A stretch of 64,000 nucleotides of DNA from JBFMFH01 sp964481395 (GTDB lineage Bacteria > Acidobacteriota > Vicinamibacteria > Vicinamibacterales > JAKQTR01), in contig CAYZYG010000004.1 in the NCBI GenBank assembly GCA_964481395.1, positions 28,769 through 92,768 on the forward strand, given 5' to 3'. This document shows positions 49,799 to 57,965 of this stretch, piece by piece. A model generated the notes under the pieces. The model did no database searches. It worked only from the letters and a program-made list of their open reading frames with translations, and was not told the origin of the DNA. The position numbers were made by a program, and so were the translations under genes. Every line of letters starts with the position of its first letter. Position 1 is the first letter of the stretch.

Positions 49799-50992
49799 AT
49801 GAGAGGACGCACAGACTCCCGGCTCGCCTTCATTCTGGTGTTGCTGGCCGCCGCCGGCCTGGCGGTCTCGGCTCAGGCGCCCCGAACGCTCCAACCCGGC
49901 CCGGCCGCATCGGTCGGCATGGACCAACAGGCCCTGAATCAGGCCGTCGATCTCTTCCGCGAGGCTGTGGCCCGCGACGAGGTTCGCGGCGTGGTGCTCA
50001 TGGTCGCCCGCCGCGGCACGATCGTCATGCACGAGGCGCTCGGGTGGCGCCATGTGGCCTACAGGCTGCCGATGGAGAAAGACACGATCTTCCGCATGGC
50101 GTCCAACACGAAGCCTGTCGTGGCCACGGCCGCCCTGATGCTCGAACAGGATGGCAAGCTCAGCGTCGGCGACCGTGTGGGCGTGCACCTGCCGGCGTTC
50201 GACACCTATCGCTGGCGAGAGGTCACCGTCGGCCACCTGCTCTCACACGCCTCGGGGCTTCGCATCGGCCCGATCTTCCTGCCGTTCGACGACGAGAAGG
50301 ACAAACGGGAAGCGCCGACGCTGCAGAGCGCGGTCGCGAAATTCGCCCCGATCGGGCCGGAGTTCGCGCCCGGAACCACGTACAGCTACAACAACGCCGG
50401 CTACAACACCGTCGGCGCCGTCATCGAGCGCGTCTCGGGCCTGGCACTCGAGGACGTCCTGCGGACGCGCATCTACGAGCCCCTGGGCATGACCGACACG
50501 CTCAACCACGAAGACGCGTCGAAGCTCGCCCGCATGGCCACCGTCTACGCCGGCCGGAAAGGCGAGGACGGGAAGATCGCCTGGACGCAGCGCTTCACCC
50601 CAGGCGATCCGCCGGACTTTCCGGTCATCCGAGCGTCGGGCGGCATGATCTCGACCGCGATGGACTACGCGAAGTTCCTGCAGATGTACCTGAACGGCGG
50701 GGCGTACGGCGGGGCCCGTCTCCTGACGGCCGCGTCGATTGCCAAGGCCACGACGTCGCACATCGACGCCGGGAAGGACGGCGGGTACGGGTACGGCTGG
50801 ATGATCGGGCCCGACGGCTCCTACGCGCACAGCGGGTCCGACGGCACCTACGCGTGGGTGGACCCGAAGCGCGAACTCTTCGGCCTGGTCTTCACGCAGA
50901 GCCCGGGAGGGATCAATCCGCGTCTGAAGTTCAGGGAGGCGGTCGCGGGGGCGGTGCGGGTTGGGAAGGAGGCGGTAGACAGTCGACAGTAG
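49799..50992 (+). CDS. Secreted serine hydrolase, beta-lactamase/class C family
   Basis: 397 residues from ATG 49799. The signal ends near VSAQ (~26). The active-site motifs are SNTK (FRMASNTKPVVATA, S..K), YNN in TYSYNNAGYNTVGAVIE (the Y-x-N element), and HSGSDGTY in place of KTG. GGMISTAMDYAKFLQMYLNG is typical of the group. Such proteins act as esterases, D-aminopeptidases or penicillin-binding-like enzymes in the periplasm. Resistance cannot be inferred. The last residues (EAVDSRQ) and the stop are encoded by a heptanucleotide array. Confidence 0.88.
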   Translation: MRGRTDSRLAFILVLLAAAGLAVSAQAPRTLQPGPAASVGMDQQALNQAVDLFREAVARDEVRGVVLMVARRGTIVMHEALGWRHVAYRLPMEKDTIFRMASNTKPVVATAALMLEQDGKLSVGDRVGVHLPAFDTYRWREVTVGHLLSHASGLRIGPIFLPFDDEKDKREAPTLQSAVAKFAPIGPEFAPGTTYSYNNAGYNTVGAVIERVSGLALEDVLRTRIYEPLGMTDTLNHEDASKLARMATVYAGRKGEDGKIAWTQRFTPGDPPDFPVIRASGGMISTAMDYAKFLQMYLNGGAYGGARLLTAASIAKATTSHIDAGKDGGYGYGWMIGPDGSYAHSGSDGTYAWVDPKRELFGLVFTQSPGGINPRLKFREAVAGAVRVGKEAVDSRQ

Positions 50993-51174
50993 ATTGTAGA
51001 CAGTCGGGGACGAGTCGGCCTGATCGGCCGACGTTCCTCTCGCCGTAGCGGCGCGAACGACGACGCCACCTGCTCGCGGCTGAGGACGCAGGCGACGGAA
51101 TCAGAAGACGACCGGGTCGCGCGATCAGCGCGACTCAATCTCTACTGTCTACCGTCTACTACCTACTGTCTACG
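50975..51174. repeat. Two heptanucleotide arrays in inverted relation
   Basis: GTAGACAGTCGACAGTAGAT (50976-) and CTACTGTCTACCGTCTACTA (51142-) have 7-bp units that are reverse complements in type (ACAGTMG versus CTACTGT). They bracket ~130 bases with no gene. Transcripts here could fold into a long stem. Confidence 0.75.
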
Positions 51175-51250
51175 GATCCGTGAGCCCATTCTCCCCCACC
51201 CTGCGCATTCCAGAACAGGGGCCGCTGTTGGCCCCACACTGGAGGCACTC

Positions 51251-51961
51251 ATGGCTGGCACAAACATCATGGTGGAGACGCATCCGTCCCCGAACGGACA
51301 CCATGTCCGGGCGCAGGGCAGCATTCTGGCGATCCCTGAAAAACGTGCGCTCGTGTGGATGGCGGAGCGGATGCCTTCCGGGGTGAGTTCCGACCATCTC
51401 TCCGCCATCGGCCTGCTGTCGATGCTCGGCGTCGGCCTGTCGTTCTGGTTGGGTGGGACCCATCCGTATGTCGGGCTCCCCCTGGTCGTCGTCTTCCTGA
51501 CGCTCAACTGGTTCGGCGACAGCCTCGATGGCACCCTCGCGCGCGTTCGAAACCGGCTGCGTCCGCGGTACGGGTTCTATGTGGATCACGTCATCGACGT
51601 CACCGGCACGACGTTCATGATGGTCGGGCTGGCGCTCGGCGGCTTCATGACCTGGGCGGTGGCGCTGGCCGTCCTGTCAGCCTGGCTGCTCGTCGCGTCG
51701 GAGTCGTTTCTCGCTACGCACGCGCGCGGCATCTTTCGCATGTCCTTCGGATGGTTCGGCCCGACCGAACTGCGGATTCTCATCGCGATTGGCGCCGTCC
51801 GCCTGATGGGGGGCGCGTCCGTGTCGCTGTTCGGCCACGGCCCGTACCTGCTGTTCGATGTGGGCGCCGTCATCGCCTCGGCCGGCATGATCGTGGCCTT
51901 CCTCGTCGCGGCCGTGCGCAACACCATCGTGCTCTACGGGGAAGAAACGGAGCGCTCGTGA
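51251..51961 (+). CDS. CDP-alcohol phosphatidyltransferase family membrane protein
   Basis: 236 residues, ATG 51251 behind GGAGGC. The complete family signature is seen as DSLDGTLARVRNRLRPRYGF then YVDHVIDV: D-x2-D-G-x2-A-R-x8-G-x3-D-x3-D at ~97-119. Six or so helices follow. It transfers a phosphoalcohol from a CDP-activated donor in the inner membrane; the head group is unknown. It overlaps the next gene by one base (TGATG), so the two probably work together. Confidence 0.9.
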   Translation: MAGTNIMVETHPSPNGHHVRAQGSILAIPEKRALVWMAERMPSGVSSDHLSAIGLLSMLGVGLSFWLGGTHPYVGLPLVVVFLTLNWFGDSLDGTLARVRNRLRPRYGFYVDHVIDVTGTTFMMVGLALGGFMTWAVALAVLSAWLLVASESFLATHARGIFRMSFGWFGPTELRILIAIGAVRLMGGASVSLFGHGPYLLFDVGAVIASAGMIVAFLVAAVRNTIVLYGEETERS

Positions 51962-52832
51962 TGCGCCCCCGTGGTGTGATGGCCCGCGCGCTCGCGCTGG
52001 CTCTGTGCCTGGCCGTGGCCGACCCCGTCGCCCCTGTCCACGCGGCCGAGCTCAAGCCGCAGACCGTGGAGGCGTTCAACGGGTACGCCGCGGCGGTGGA
52101 AGCGCGAATCGCCCGCGAACTGACGTCCTCCGCCGGTTTTCTCGGCCTGGACTTCGGGAAGCCCGCCGACGCGCAGGCCCATCGGCGGCAGGTCCTGGCC
52201 GGAGCGGTGCACGTCTCGCGCCTCGTGGCGCGGGGAGAGGACGCCGAAGAAATCAACGTCCCGGGCGGCCTGATCAACCACTGGCGGGGCGTCATCTTCG
52301 TGCCGGGCGTCACCGTGGACGACGCGATTGCCGAACTCCGGGCGCCGGCGCAGGGCCGTCACCAGCAGGAGGACGTCCTCGAGTCGAAGCTGCTGTGGCG
52401 GGACGGAGACCGGTCCCGCGTCTACCTGAAGCTCATGCGGAAGAAGATCGTGACGGTGACCTACAACACCGAGCACGACGTGGTCTACGAGCGCCGCGGG
52501 CCCGGCCGCTGGTCGAGCCGCAGCATCGCCACGCGCATCGCCGAGCTCGAGGACGCGGGCACGCCACAGGAACGCGAGAAGCCGATCGGCAACGACCGCG
52601 GCTTCATGTGGCGGCTGAACTCCTATTGGCNNNNNNNNNNCGCTACGAGGAGGTACCGGGCGGCGTCGTCATCGAGCTGGAGTCGCTGACGCTCAGCCGT
52701 GACATCCCGGCCATCATCAAGTTCATCGCCAAGCCGATCGTCAACTCGATCGCGCGCGAGTCGATCACCCGGACGCTGGAATCGGTCAAGGCGCGTCTGG
52801 CCAGGTCCGGCCGCACGGATGCAGGCGACTGA
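51961..52832 (+). CDS. Exported protein of unknown function, interrupted by an assembly gap
   Basis: It starts at ATG 51961, which shares a base with the previous stop. A signal peptide ends near VHAAE (~29). The protein then reads to ...MWRLNSYW before ten N. After the gap the frame changes and reads RYEEVPGGVVIELESLTLSR to a stop at 52830. I recall uncharacterised acidobacterial proteins that contain 'LNSYWR' followed by 'V..E.E.ISLTRDIP', so I take the two parts as one gene, ~280 residues. If the C at 52630 and the C at 52641 are the same base, the frame is restored. The function is not known; coupling to a CDP-alcohol enzyme hints at lipid metabolism or transport. Confidence 0.7.
52631..52640. 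other. Assembly gap (10 N) inside a coding sequence
   Basis: The frame changes by one across the gap. Joining ...TATTGGC to CGCTACGAG with the shared C gives a continuous frame SYWRYEE, so the gap may contain no missing bases. Confidence 0.9.
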
Positions 52833-52904
52833 CTGCTATCAGGGAGTCACAGGCGAGCCCGGCCGCGGCCCGCGGCCGGGGTAGGCGATGGTGTGATCCC
52901 ATGG

Positions 52905-53062
52905 CGTCATTCCCGCGAAAGCGGGAATCCACGGCTGGATTCCGGGTTCCGCTGCGCCCCTCGGCTTTGCTCGGGGCAGCCCTGACCGACGTCGTCCCTC
53001 GGCCAGGCGCGGGACGCCCCTGCGTGTGTCGGAGGGGCGAAGGGCGCGGCCCCGGAATGACG
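52905..53062. repeat. Composite dRS3-like repeat, copy 3
   Basis: It opens with CGTCATTCCCGCGAAAGCGG and closes with the inverted CCCCGGAATGACG (ending 53062). Between them are smaller hairpins such as CCCCTCGGCTTTGCTCGGGG. It occupies about half of the 329-bp space before gtrA; the rest shows no gene. Confidence 0.75.
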
Positions 53063-53161
53063 TTGCTGGCGAGGATCACCGATGAACCCGCGAGGGCAGG
53101 ATCACAGACGTGCGGTGTGTCGCTGCGCGTGTGCGCCTGCGTGGGTGAGGAGGTCCGTCAC

Positions 53162-53998
53162 GTGTCGCGTCCCGCCATGTTCGTGACCGTCGGCGTCGCC
53201 GGCTACGTGATGCAGACGCTCGCACTCTGGGCGCTGGTGACCGTCGCGGGCGTCTCGGTCGTCCCCGCGACAGTTGCCGCCACGGAGGCCGCCATCCTCC
53301 ACAACTTCGCCTGGCACCGGCGTTGGACCTGGGCGGACCGGCTGGCGGGCCCGCGCGAAACGGCCGCCCGCCTGCTGCGGTTCAATGTCGCGAACGGCGG
53401 CATCTCGCTCATCGGAGCCGTGGTGCTTACGGCGCTGTTCGTGCACGGACTGGGCATCCACTACATCGCCGCGAACCTGCTGACCGTCCTGGTCTGCGCC
53501 GTGGCCAACTATGTGGCAGGTGATCGCTGGGTGTTCAGGCAGGGATCAGGGATCAGGCGGCAGGCGACAGGGGAAGGGCGGGGGTCAGGGGTCAGGGGTC
53601 GGTCGGGGAGCGGGCGGCGGGGCGCCCTGCTCACCTCACGTACGTCGGCTCCACCACCAGTAGGCCGGCAGGCCCAACGCCATCAGGCCGACACCAGCGG
53701 CGGATTCGAACGGCCGTTCCACGAACGTATTGACGACGAAGAGCGCCGACGACCCCGTGAAGAGCAGGGGCACCCAAGGATAGCCCCAGACGCGGTATGG
53801 GCGCTCGGCGTCGGGCCGGCTTCGGCGAAGCACGATGACGGCGGCTCCCGTGAGGGCGTGAAAGACGAAGACGGCGAACACCACGTAGCCGAGCAGTTGC
53901 TCGTACGTGCCCGAAAGCGCGAGCAGCGATCCCCAGACGCCCTGCGCGACGAGGCTGGCGGACGGCGTGCGATACCTGGGGTGGATGCGCGCGAGTGA
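53162..53998 (+). CDS. GtrA-family membrane protein with repeat-derived read-through tail
   Basis: The GTG at 53162 follows GAGGAGG at a good distance. An ATG at 53057 is in frame but lies in a repeat. Residues 1-~125 are a GtrA domain with four helices: TVGVAGYVMQTLALWALVTV, AAILHNFAWHRRWTWADR, FNVANGGISLIGAVVL, LLTVLVCAVANYVAGDRWVF. GtrA proteins help move polyprenyl-linked sugars across the inner membrane. Normally the chain stops after DRWVF; here a heptanucleotide array follows (GSGIRRQATGEGRGSGVRG) and the frame stays open to 53998, antisense to the permease gene. The tail is probably an artefact of the lost stop. Confidence 0.7.
   Translation: MSRPAMFVTVGVAGYVMQTLALWALVTVAGVSVVPATVAATEAAILHNFAWHRRWTWADRLAGPRETAARLLRFNVANGGISLIGAVVLTALFVHGLGIHYIAANLLTVLVCAVANYVAGDRWVFRQGSGIRRQATGEGRGSGVRGRSGSGRRGALLTSRTSAPPPVGRQAQRHQADTSGGFERPFHERIDDEERRRPREEQGHPRIAPDAVWALGVGPASAKHDDGGSREGVKDEDGEHHVAEQLLVRARKREQRSPDALRDEAGGRRAIPGVDARE
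53536..53605. repeat. Heptanucleotide array that replaces the gtrA stop
   Basis: AGGGATC, AGGGATC, AGGCGGC, AGGCGAC, then GGGGGTC, AGGGGTC, AGGGGTC, GG: period 7, directly after the codon for the last GtrA residue. Confidence 0.8.
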
Positions 53999-55006
53999 GG
54001 CGAAGAAGAGGCCGTCGGCCGCCATCGGCTGGTAGATGCGCGCCGCCGTCAGCAGGCATGTGGCCAGGCACCCGAACACCGAGATCACCACGGCAGCCGC
54101 CAGTAGCCGCCCCCCTGTTGGGCCGAAGAGCGCCGTCGCGGCGGCCTCGCCGATACGCGACTCGCCGCCCAGTGTCTCCACCGGCAGCGCCCGCAGGTAG
54201 ACGAGATTGACGAGCAGGTAGATCGCGACCATGGTGATGGTGCCGGCGATCATCCCCCGGGGCAGATTGCGGCGCGGGTCGCGCATCTCACCGGCCGAGA
54301 ACGCGGCCTGGTACCAGCCGTCGAAGCTGCCGAACACGCCGATGAACGCTATGCCAACCGCCGCGAAGAGGCCGTGGGCGGGCAGCGGCGCCGTCCAGTC
54401 GGGCGAGGCCGTCGGCTCGGCCAGCAGGCCGAACGCGACGAATCCGAGAACCGCGCCGAACTTCACCACGGTCAGGACGTTCTGGACCCCGGCGCCCTGC
54501 CGGACGCCAACGTAGTTCACGGCGGTCAGGCCGGCAATCGAAGCGGCCGCCACGGCCTGGACTGCGTTGACCTGGAGGGTCCACCCGCCGATCGGAACGG
54601 CCAGGAGCACCCGGCTCGTGGACACGGCCGGCACGAAGGCACCCAGGTATTCGCCGAATGCCACGCCCAGGTACGCGAGGGCGCCGCATTGAATGACGAC
54701 GAACGAGGTCCAGCCGAAGAGGAAGCCGGCCAGCGGCCCGTAGGTCTCTTTGAGGTAGTGGTAAATCCCGCCAGCGCGCGGGAACATCCCCCCCAACTCG
54801 GCGAACGACAAGGCGCCGGCCACGCTGAGCAGTCCTCCGGCGAGCCAGATCGCCAGGACCAAGCCGGCGTGGGGCACACTCGCGGGCACGAATGCGGCGG
54901 CAATGAAGATGGCTGAGCCGAGGACCGTGCCGACGGTGATGGAGGCAGCGTCCCACGTGCCGAGCGCGCGCAGGAACTCCGGCTGCGTTTCGGCACGTTC
55001 GGCCAT
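53636..55006 (-). CDS. APC-family amino acid permease
   Basis: 456 residues and 12 predicted helices. The first helix carries ASITVGTVLGSAIFIAAAFV, a variant of the GxGIF-type motif, and SFAELGGMFPRAGGIYHYLK and GSFDGWYQAAFSAGEMRDPR are conserved in the LAT-like branch. It imports or exchanges amino acids at the inner membrane. It is convergent with gtrA, whose open frame runs 363 bases into its 3' end. GAGGA lies 11 bases before ATG 55006. The gene is divergent from the dihydrouridine synthase. Confidence 0.9.
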   Translation of the reverse strand: MAERAETQPEFLRALGTWDAASITVGTVLGSAIFIAAAFVPASVPHAGLVLAIWLAGGLLSVAGALSFAELGGMFPRAGGIYHYLKETYGPLAGFLFGWTSFVVIQCGALAYLGVAFGEYLGAFVPAVSTSRVLLAVPIGGWTLQVNAVQAVAAASIAGLTAVNYVGVRQGAGVQNVLTVVKFGAVLGFVAFGLLAEPTASPDWTAPLPAHGLFAAVGIAFIGVFGSFDGWYQAAFSAGEMRDPRRNLPRGMIAGTITMVAIYLLVNLVYLRALPVETLGGESRIGEAAATALFGPTGGRLLAAAVVISVFGCLATCLLTAARIYQPMAADGLFFASLARIHPRYRTPSASLVAQGVWGSLLALSGTYEQLLGYVVFAVFVFHALTGAAVIVLRRSRPDAERPYRVWGYPWVPLLFTGSSALFVVNTFVERPFESAAGVGLMALGLPAYWWWSRRT

Positions 55007-55137
55007 GCGTGGTCCGTCCTCTCCTGTGGCGGCCTGCCGGTTCGACGAGATCGGATGTCTGGCGGAAGTCGAGTCGGCAGCATAGCACGGCCACGGCTTG
55101 GTTCTCTCCCGGCCTTCGGGGAGAATGGGATCGATCC

Positions 55138-56232
55138 ATGGCAGACGTGTCCCTTCCGCTGACCTCTCCGCTCGTGCTGGCCCCGATGGCCGGCATGACC
55201 GACACGGCGTTTCGCCGACTGGTGAAACGCCAGGGCGGGTGCGGCCTGGTCGTCTCCGAGATGGTCAGCAGCGAGGGACTGGTCCGGGGGATCGATCGCA
55301 CGCTCGAGTACGCCGAATACACCGAGGAGGAGCGGCCGGTCTCGATCCAGATCTTCGGCGGCGACCCGGCGAAGATGGCCGCGGCCGCGCAGATCGTCGA
55401 GGGCATGGGCGCCGACATCGTCGACGTGAACATGGGCTGCCCCGTCCCGAAGATCGCCAAGCACAGCGCGGGCTGCAGCCTGATGCGCGAGCCCGGACAT
55501 GCGGCGGCGATCGTGGCCGCCATGACGAAAGCCGTGCGGATTCCGGTGACCGTGAAGATGCGTGCCGGGTGGAACCAGCGCGAAATCAACGCGCCCGATC
55601 TGGCGAAGCGAATGGAAGACGCCGGCGCGTCAGCCGTGGCCGTCCATGGACGGACCGCCGCCCAGGCCTACCGCGGCCGAGCCGACTGGGATCTGGTCGC
55701 CCGCATCGCCGCTTCGGTTGGTATTCCGGTGTTCGGATCGGGAGACCTCGTCGAGGCGGCGGAGATCGTCGAACGCCTGTCGGGTTCGCCGGTCGCCGGG
55801 GTGCTGGTCGGACGAGGCATCCTTCGCAATCCCTGGCTGTTCGCGCAGGCCGCGGATCTGCTGGCGGGACGACCCGCTCGCGTCGTCACGCCCGAGGATC
55901 GCGGCCGGTTCCTGCAGGAGTACATCGACCTGCTCCTCCGCGAACGCGTCGACGAAGCGGACGGCTTCCGGCACGAGGCTCCCCACGCGGAGCCGGACCC
56001 CGACGGCGCCCCGCTCACGGTAGCGGCTCCTGAGCGGAACCGCCCCGCACGGGGCCGGGAACGCTGGGTCATCAACAAGCTGCGGGCCCTGTGCGCGTAT
56101 TACACGAAGGGGTTCGAAGGCGGCTCCCACCTGCGCGTCGCCGTCAATCACGCCGAGTCGATGGAAGAACTGCGCGACCTGATTCGAACGGCCTTTGCCG
56201 GGGCCGGCGATCGGGGACCGGGGATCGGCTGA
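55138..56232 (+). CDS. dusB: tRNA-dihydrouridine synthase (DusB-like)
   Basis: 364 residues from ATG 55138. LVLAPMAGMTDTAFRRLVKR binds FMN, the catalytic Cys is in VDVNMGCPVPKIAKHSAGCS, and VTVKMRAGW, AVHGRTAAQAYRGRADW and VGRGILRNPWLF complete the TIM-barrel signature. A C-terminal tRNA-binding helical domain follows (~250-360). It reduces uridines in tRNA. The C-terminal GAGDRGPGIG is encoded by a heptanucleotide array and is probably not native. No strong ribosome site is seen. Confidence 0.92.
   Translation: MADVSLPLTSPLVLAPMAGMTDTAFRRLVKRQGGCGLVVSEMVSSEGLVRGIDRTLEYAEYTEEERPVSIQIFGGDPAKMAAAAQIVEGMGADIVDVNMGCPVPKIAKHSAGCSLMREPGHAAAIVAAMTKAVRIPVTVKMRAGWNQREINAPDLAKRMEDAGASAVAVHGRTAAQAYRGRADWDLVARIAASVGIPVFGSGDLVEAAEIVERLSGSPVAGVLVGRGILRNPWLFAQAADLLAGRPARVVTPEDRGRFLQEYIDLLLRERVDEADGFRHEAPHAEPDPDGAPLTVAAPERNRPARGRERWVINKLRALCAYYTKGFEGGSHLRVAVNHAESMEELRDLIRTAFAGAGDRGPGIG
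56199..56231. repeat. Heptanucleotide array forming the dusB 3' end
   Basis: GCCGGCG, ATCGGGG, ACCGGGG, ATCGGCT, GA: four units overlap the last codons and the stop. Confidence 0.65.
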
Positions 56233-56372
56233 CACACCCCGCCGGTAAATCAGCGACTCTGGTGTGCCCCGGCCGGGGAGAGAGCCTGACGGCCCGTTTG
56301 GACGCTCCGGAACGATCAGAATCACCTACCATTGCCGTAAGACAATCACATTTAAGCGTTAATGTTTTGCTG

Positions 56373-56401
56373 TTAACCGTATATGTGTGGATTTTTATGC
56401 T
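56373..56401 (+). promoter_or_regulatory. Probable glutamine synthetase promoter
   Basis: TTAACC, 17 bases, TATGCT in the only clearly A+T-rich stretch of the region (56320-56420). Predicted start ~56408, giving a leader of ~30 bases before the GTG. A start at ATG 56397 would lie upstream of it. Confidence 0.5.
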
Positions 56402-56438
56402 ACCATCCTTCAGTTTTGTTCGACCGAAGGAGGAGACC

Positions 56439-57881
56439 GTGGACCGGACACCGTTGCGCGACTTTCTGGAGATTCCCTACGACCAGCTCGAAGCCCTCAA
56501 TCTGGGCGCCAAGCAGCAGCGTCTGGACCGGGTCCCGGCCGAACAGATTCAGGAGGAGCGGCTCAAGTACCTGACCGACGAGAAGCGCATCAAGGCCGTG
56601 ACGGTTTGTTTCACGGACCTCGAGGGCCGGCTGCACATGCTCGATTACGACAAGAAGTTCCTGCTCAAGGCCGCCGACAACCTCACGTTCGACGGCTCGT
56701 CGATCCGGGGCTTCTCGCAGCAGGCCGAGTCCGATCTGCGCCTGGGCATCGACTGGCCCGCGTTCTATTGGCTCCCGGCTGACATCTTTGGTCCGGGCAA
56801 GGTACTGGTCTTCGGCGAGGTGATGGAACGCGACGGGTCTCCCTACTCCGCGGACATGCGGAACCGGCTGAAGCGCTTCACGGCGGATCTGTGGGCGAAG
56901 GACCGAATCACCGCGAACGCTTCGAACGAGATCGAGGGGTTCCTCTTCAAGGGCCGCGATGCCGAACGGCAGTATCACCACACCGGCCACTTCGACTTCA
57001 TCTCGACCGGCGGGTACTACCACTCGCTGCCAGGCGACGCGCTGCGCACGTTCATCGACAAATCGGCCGAGACCCAGCGCGCGCTGGGCTTCGCCAACGA
57101 GAAAGACCATCCTGAGGTCGCCCCGTCGCAGTTCGAGATGAACTACAGCTACACCGAGGCGACCATCGCGGCGGACCAGGTTCAGCTCTACAAGCTCATC
57201 TGCCGGCAGGCCGCCCAGCAGCTCGACATGACCGCATCGTTCCTCCCGAAGCCGGTCACGGGCGTGAACGGGAGCGGCATGCACACGAACCTGTCCCTGA
57301 CCAGGGACGGCAAGAATCTCTTCTGGGACGCCGCGGGCGAGGATCAGCTCTCCGCCCTGGGCTGGACCTTCGTCGACCGCATCCTGGCCAGCGCCAACGA
57401 CATCTGCCTGATCCTCAACGCCAGCGTCAACGCGTACCGGCGGCTCGACCCGCATTTCGAGGCGCCGAACCAGATCAAGGCCTCTCCCATCAACCGCGGG
57501 GCGATGGTGCGCATCCCGCTCGGTAACGAGCACTCGGCCCGGATCGAAGTCCGGTCGATTGGGCCGGATGCCAATCCCTACCTGGCGATCTACGCGTTGC
57601 TGCGGACGGGTCTCGAAGGCCCGTTGCCGGAAGACGCGGACACGGAGATCCGCCGGTCGCGGACGCGGTTCCTGCCCGACAACATCTACGACGCCATCCG
57701 GCACTTCAAGTCCAGTGCGTACGCCGGCGAGCTGCTCGGACAGGACGTGCAGGCGAAGTACGCCGAGGTCAAGCAGCTCTCCGCGGATCGGTGCCCGAAG
57801 GCGCTCGGCAGCGTCATCAAGACCTCGGAGGTGCAGTTCCACCACGAGGTGACGAACCAGTATCTGTGGAGTCAGTTCTAA
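56439..57881 (+). CDS. glnA: Glutamine synthetase, type I-like
   Basis: 480 residues from GTG 56439, chosen because GAAGGAGGAG lies directly before it. FTDLEGRLHMLDYDKKFLLK, then FDGSSIRGFS, form the N-terminal grasp domain. EIEGFLFKGRD (metal Glu), EVAPSQFEMNY, VNGSGMHTNLSL (ATP/Glu site) and NPYLAIYALLRTGLEG are the catalytic-barrel motifs. It makes glutamine from glutamate and ammonia. The usual adenylylation loop NLYDLP is changed to DNIYDAI, so control by adenylylation is uncertain. It is monocistronic with its own A+T-rich promoter. Confidence 0.95.
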   Translation: MDRTPLRDFLEIPYDQLEALNLGAKQQRLDRVPAEQIQEERLKYLTDEKRIKAVTVCFTDLEGRLHMLDYDKKFLLKAADNLTFDGSSIRGFSQQAESDLRLGIDWPAFYWLPADIFGPGKVLVFGEVMERDGSPYSADMRNRLKRFTADLWAKDRITANASNEIEGFLFKGRDAERQYHHTGHFDFISTGGYYHSLPGDALRTFIDKSAETQRALGFANEKDHPEVAPSQFEMNYSYTEATIAADQVQLYKLICRQAAQQLDMTASFLPKPVTGVNGSGMHTNLSLTRDGKNLFWDAAGEDQLSALGWTFVDRILASANDICLILNASVNAYRRLDPHFEAPNQIKASPINRGAMVRIPLGNEHSARIEVRSIGPDANPYLAIYALLRTGLEGPLPEDADTEIRRSRTRFLPDNIYDAIRHFKSSAYAGELLGQDVQAKYAEVKQLSADRCPKALGSVIKTSEVQFHHEVTNQYLWSQF

Positions 57882-57884
57882 GAA

Positions 57885-57958
57885 CAGGGGCCGGGGACCG
57901 GGGACCGGGGTGCCGCACGGCCGTCTCCTCCCGTCTTTCCCGCGAAGGCGGGAATCCA
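57885..57958. repeat. Heptanucleotide array plus dRS3-like repeat, copy 4
   Basis: AGGGGCC, GGGGACC, GGGGACC, GGGG directly after the glnA stop, then CGTCTTTCCCGCGAAGGCGG and GAATCC at 57932-57958. It fills the space up to the VanZ-like gene. Confidence 0.7.
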
Positions 57959-57965
57959 GCGGCTG

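Noticed and set aside
49799..50992. Beta-lactamase and antibiotic resistance for the serine hydrolase
   Set aside because: The SxxK and YxN elements are common to esterases and peptidases of this fold; nothing shows beta-lactam hydrolysis.
53057..53161. ATG 53057 as the gtrA start
   Set aside because: It lies in the right end of a dRS3-like element and has no ribosome site; GTG 53162 follows GAGGAGG.
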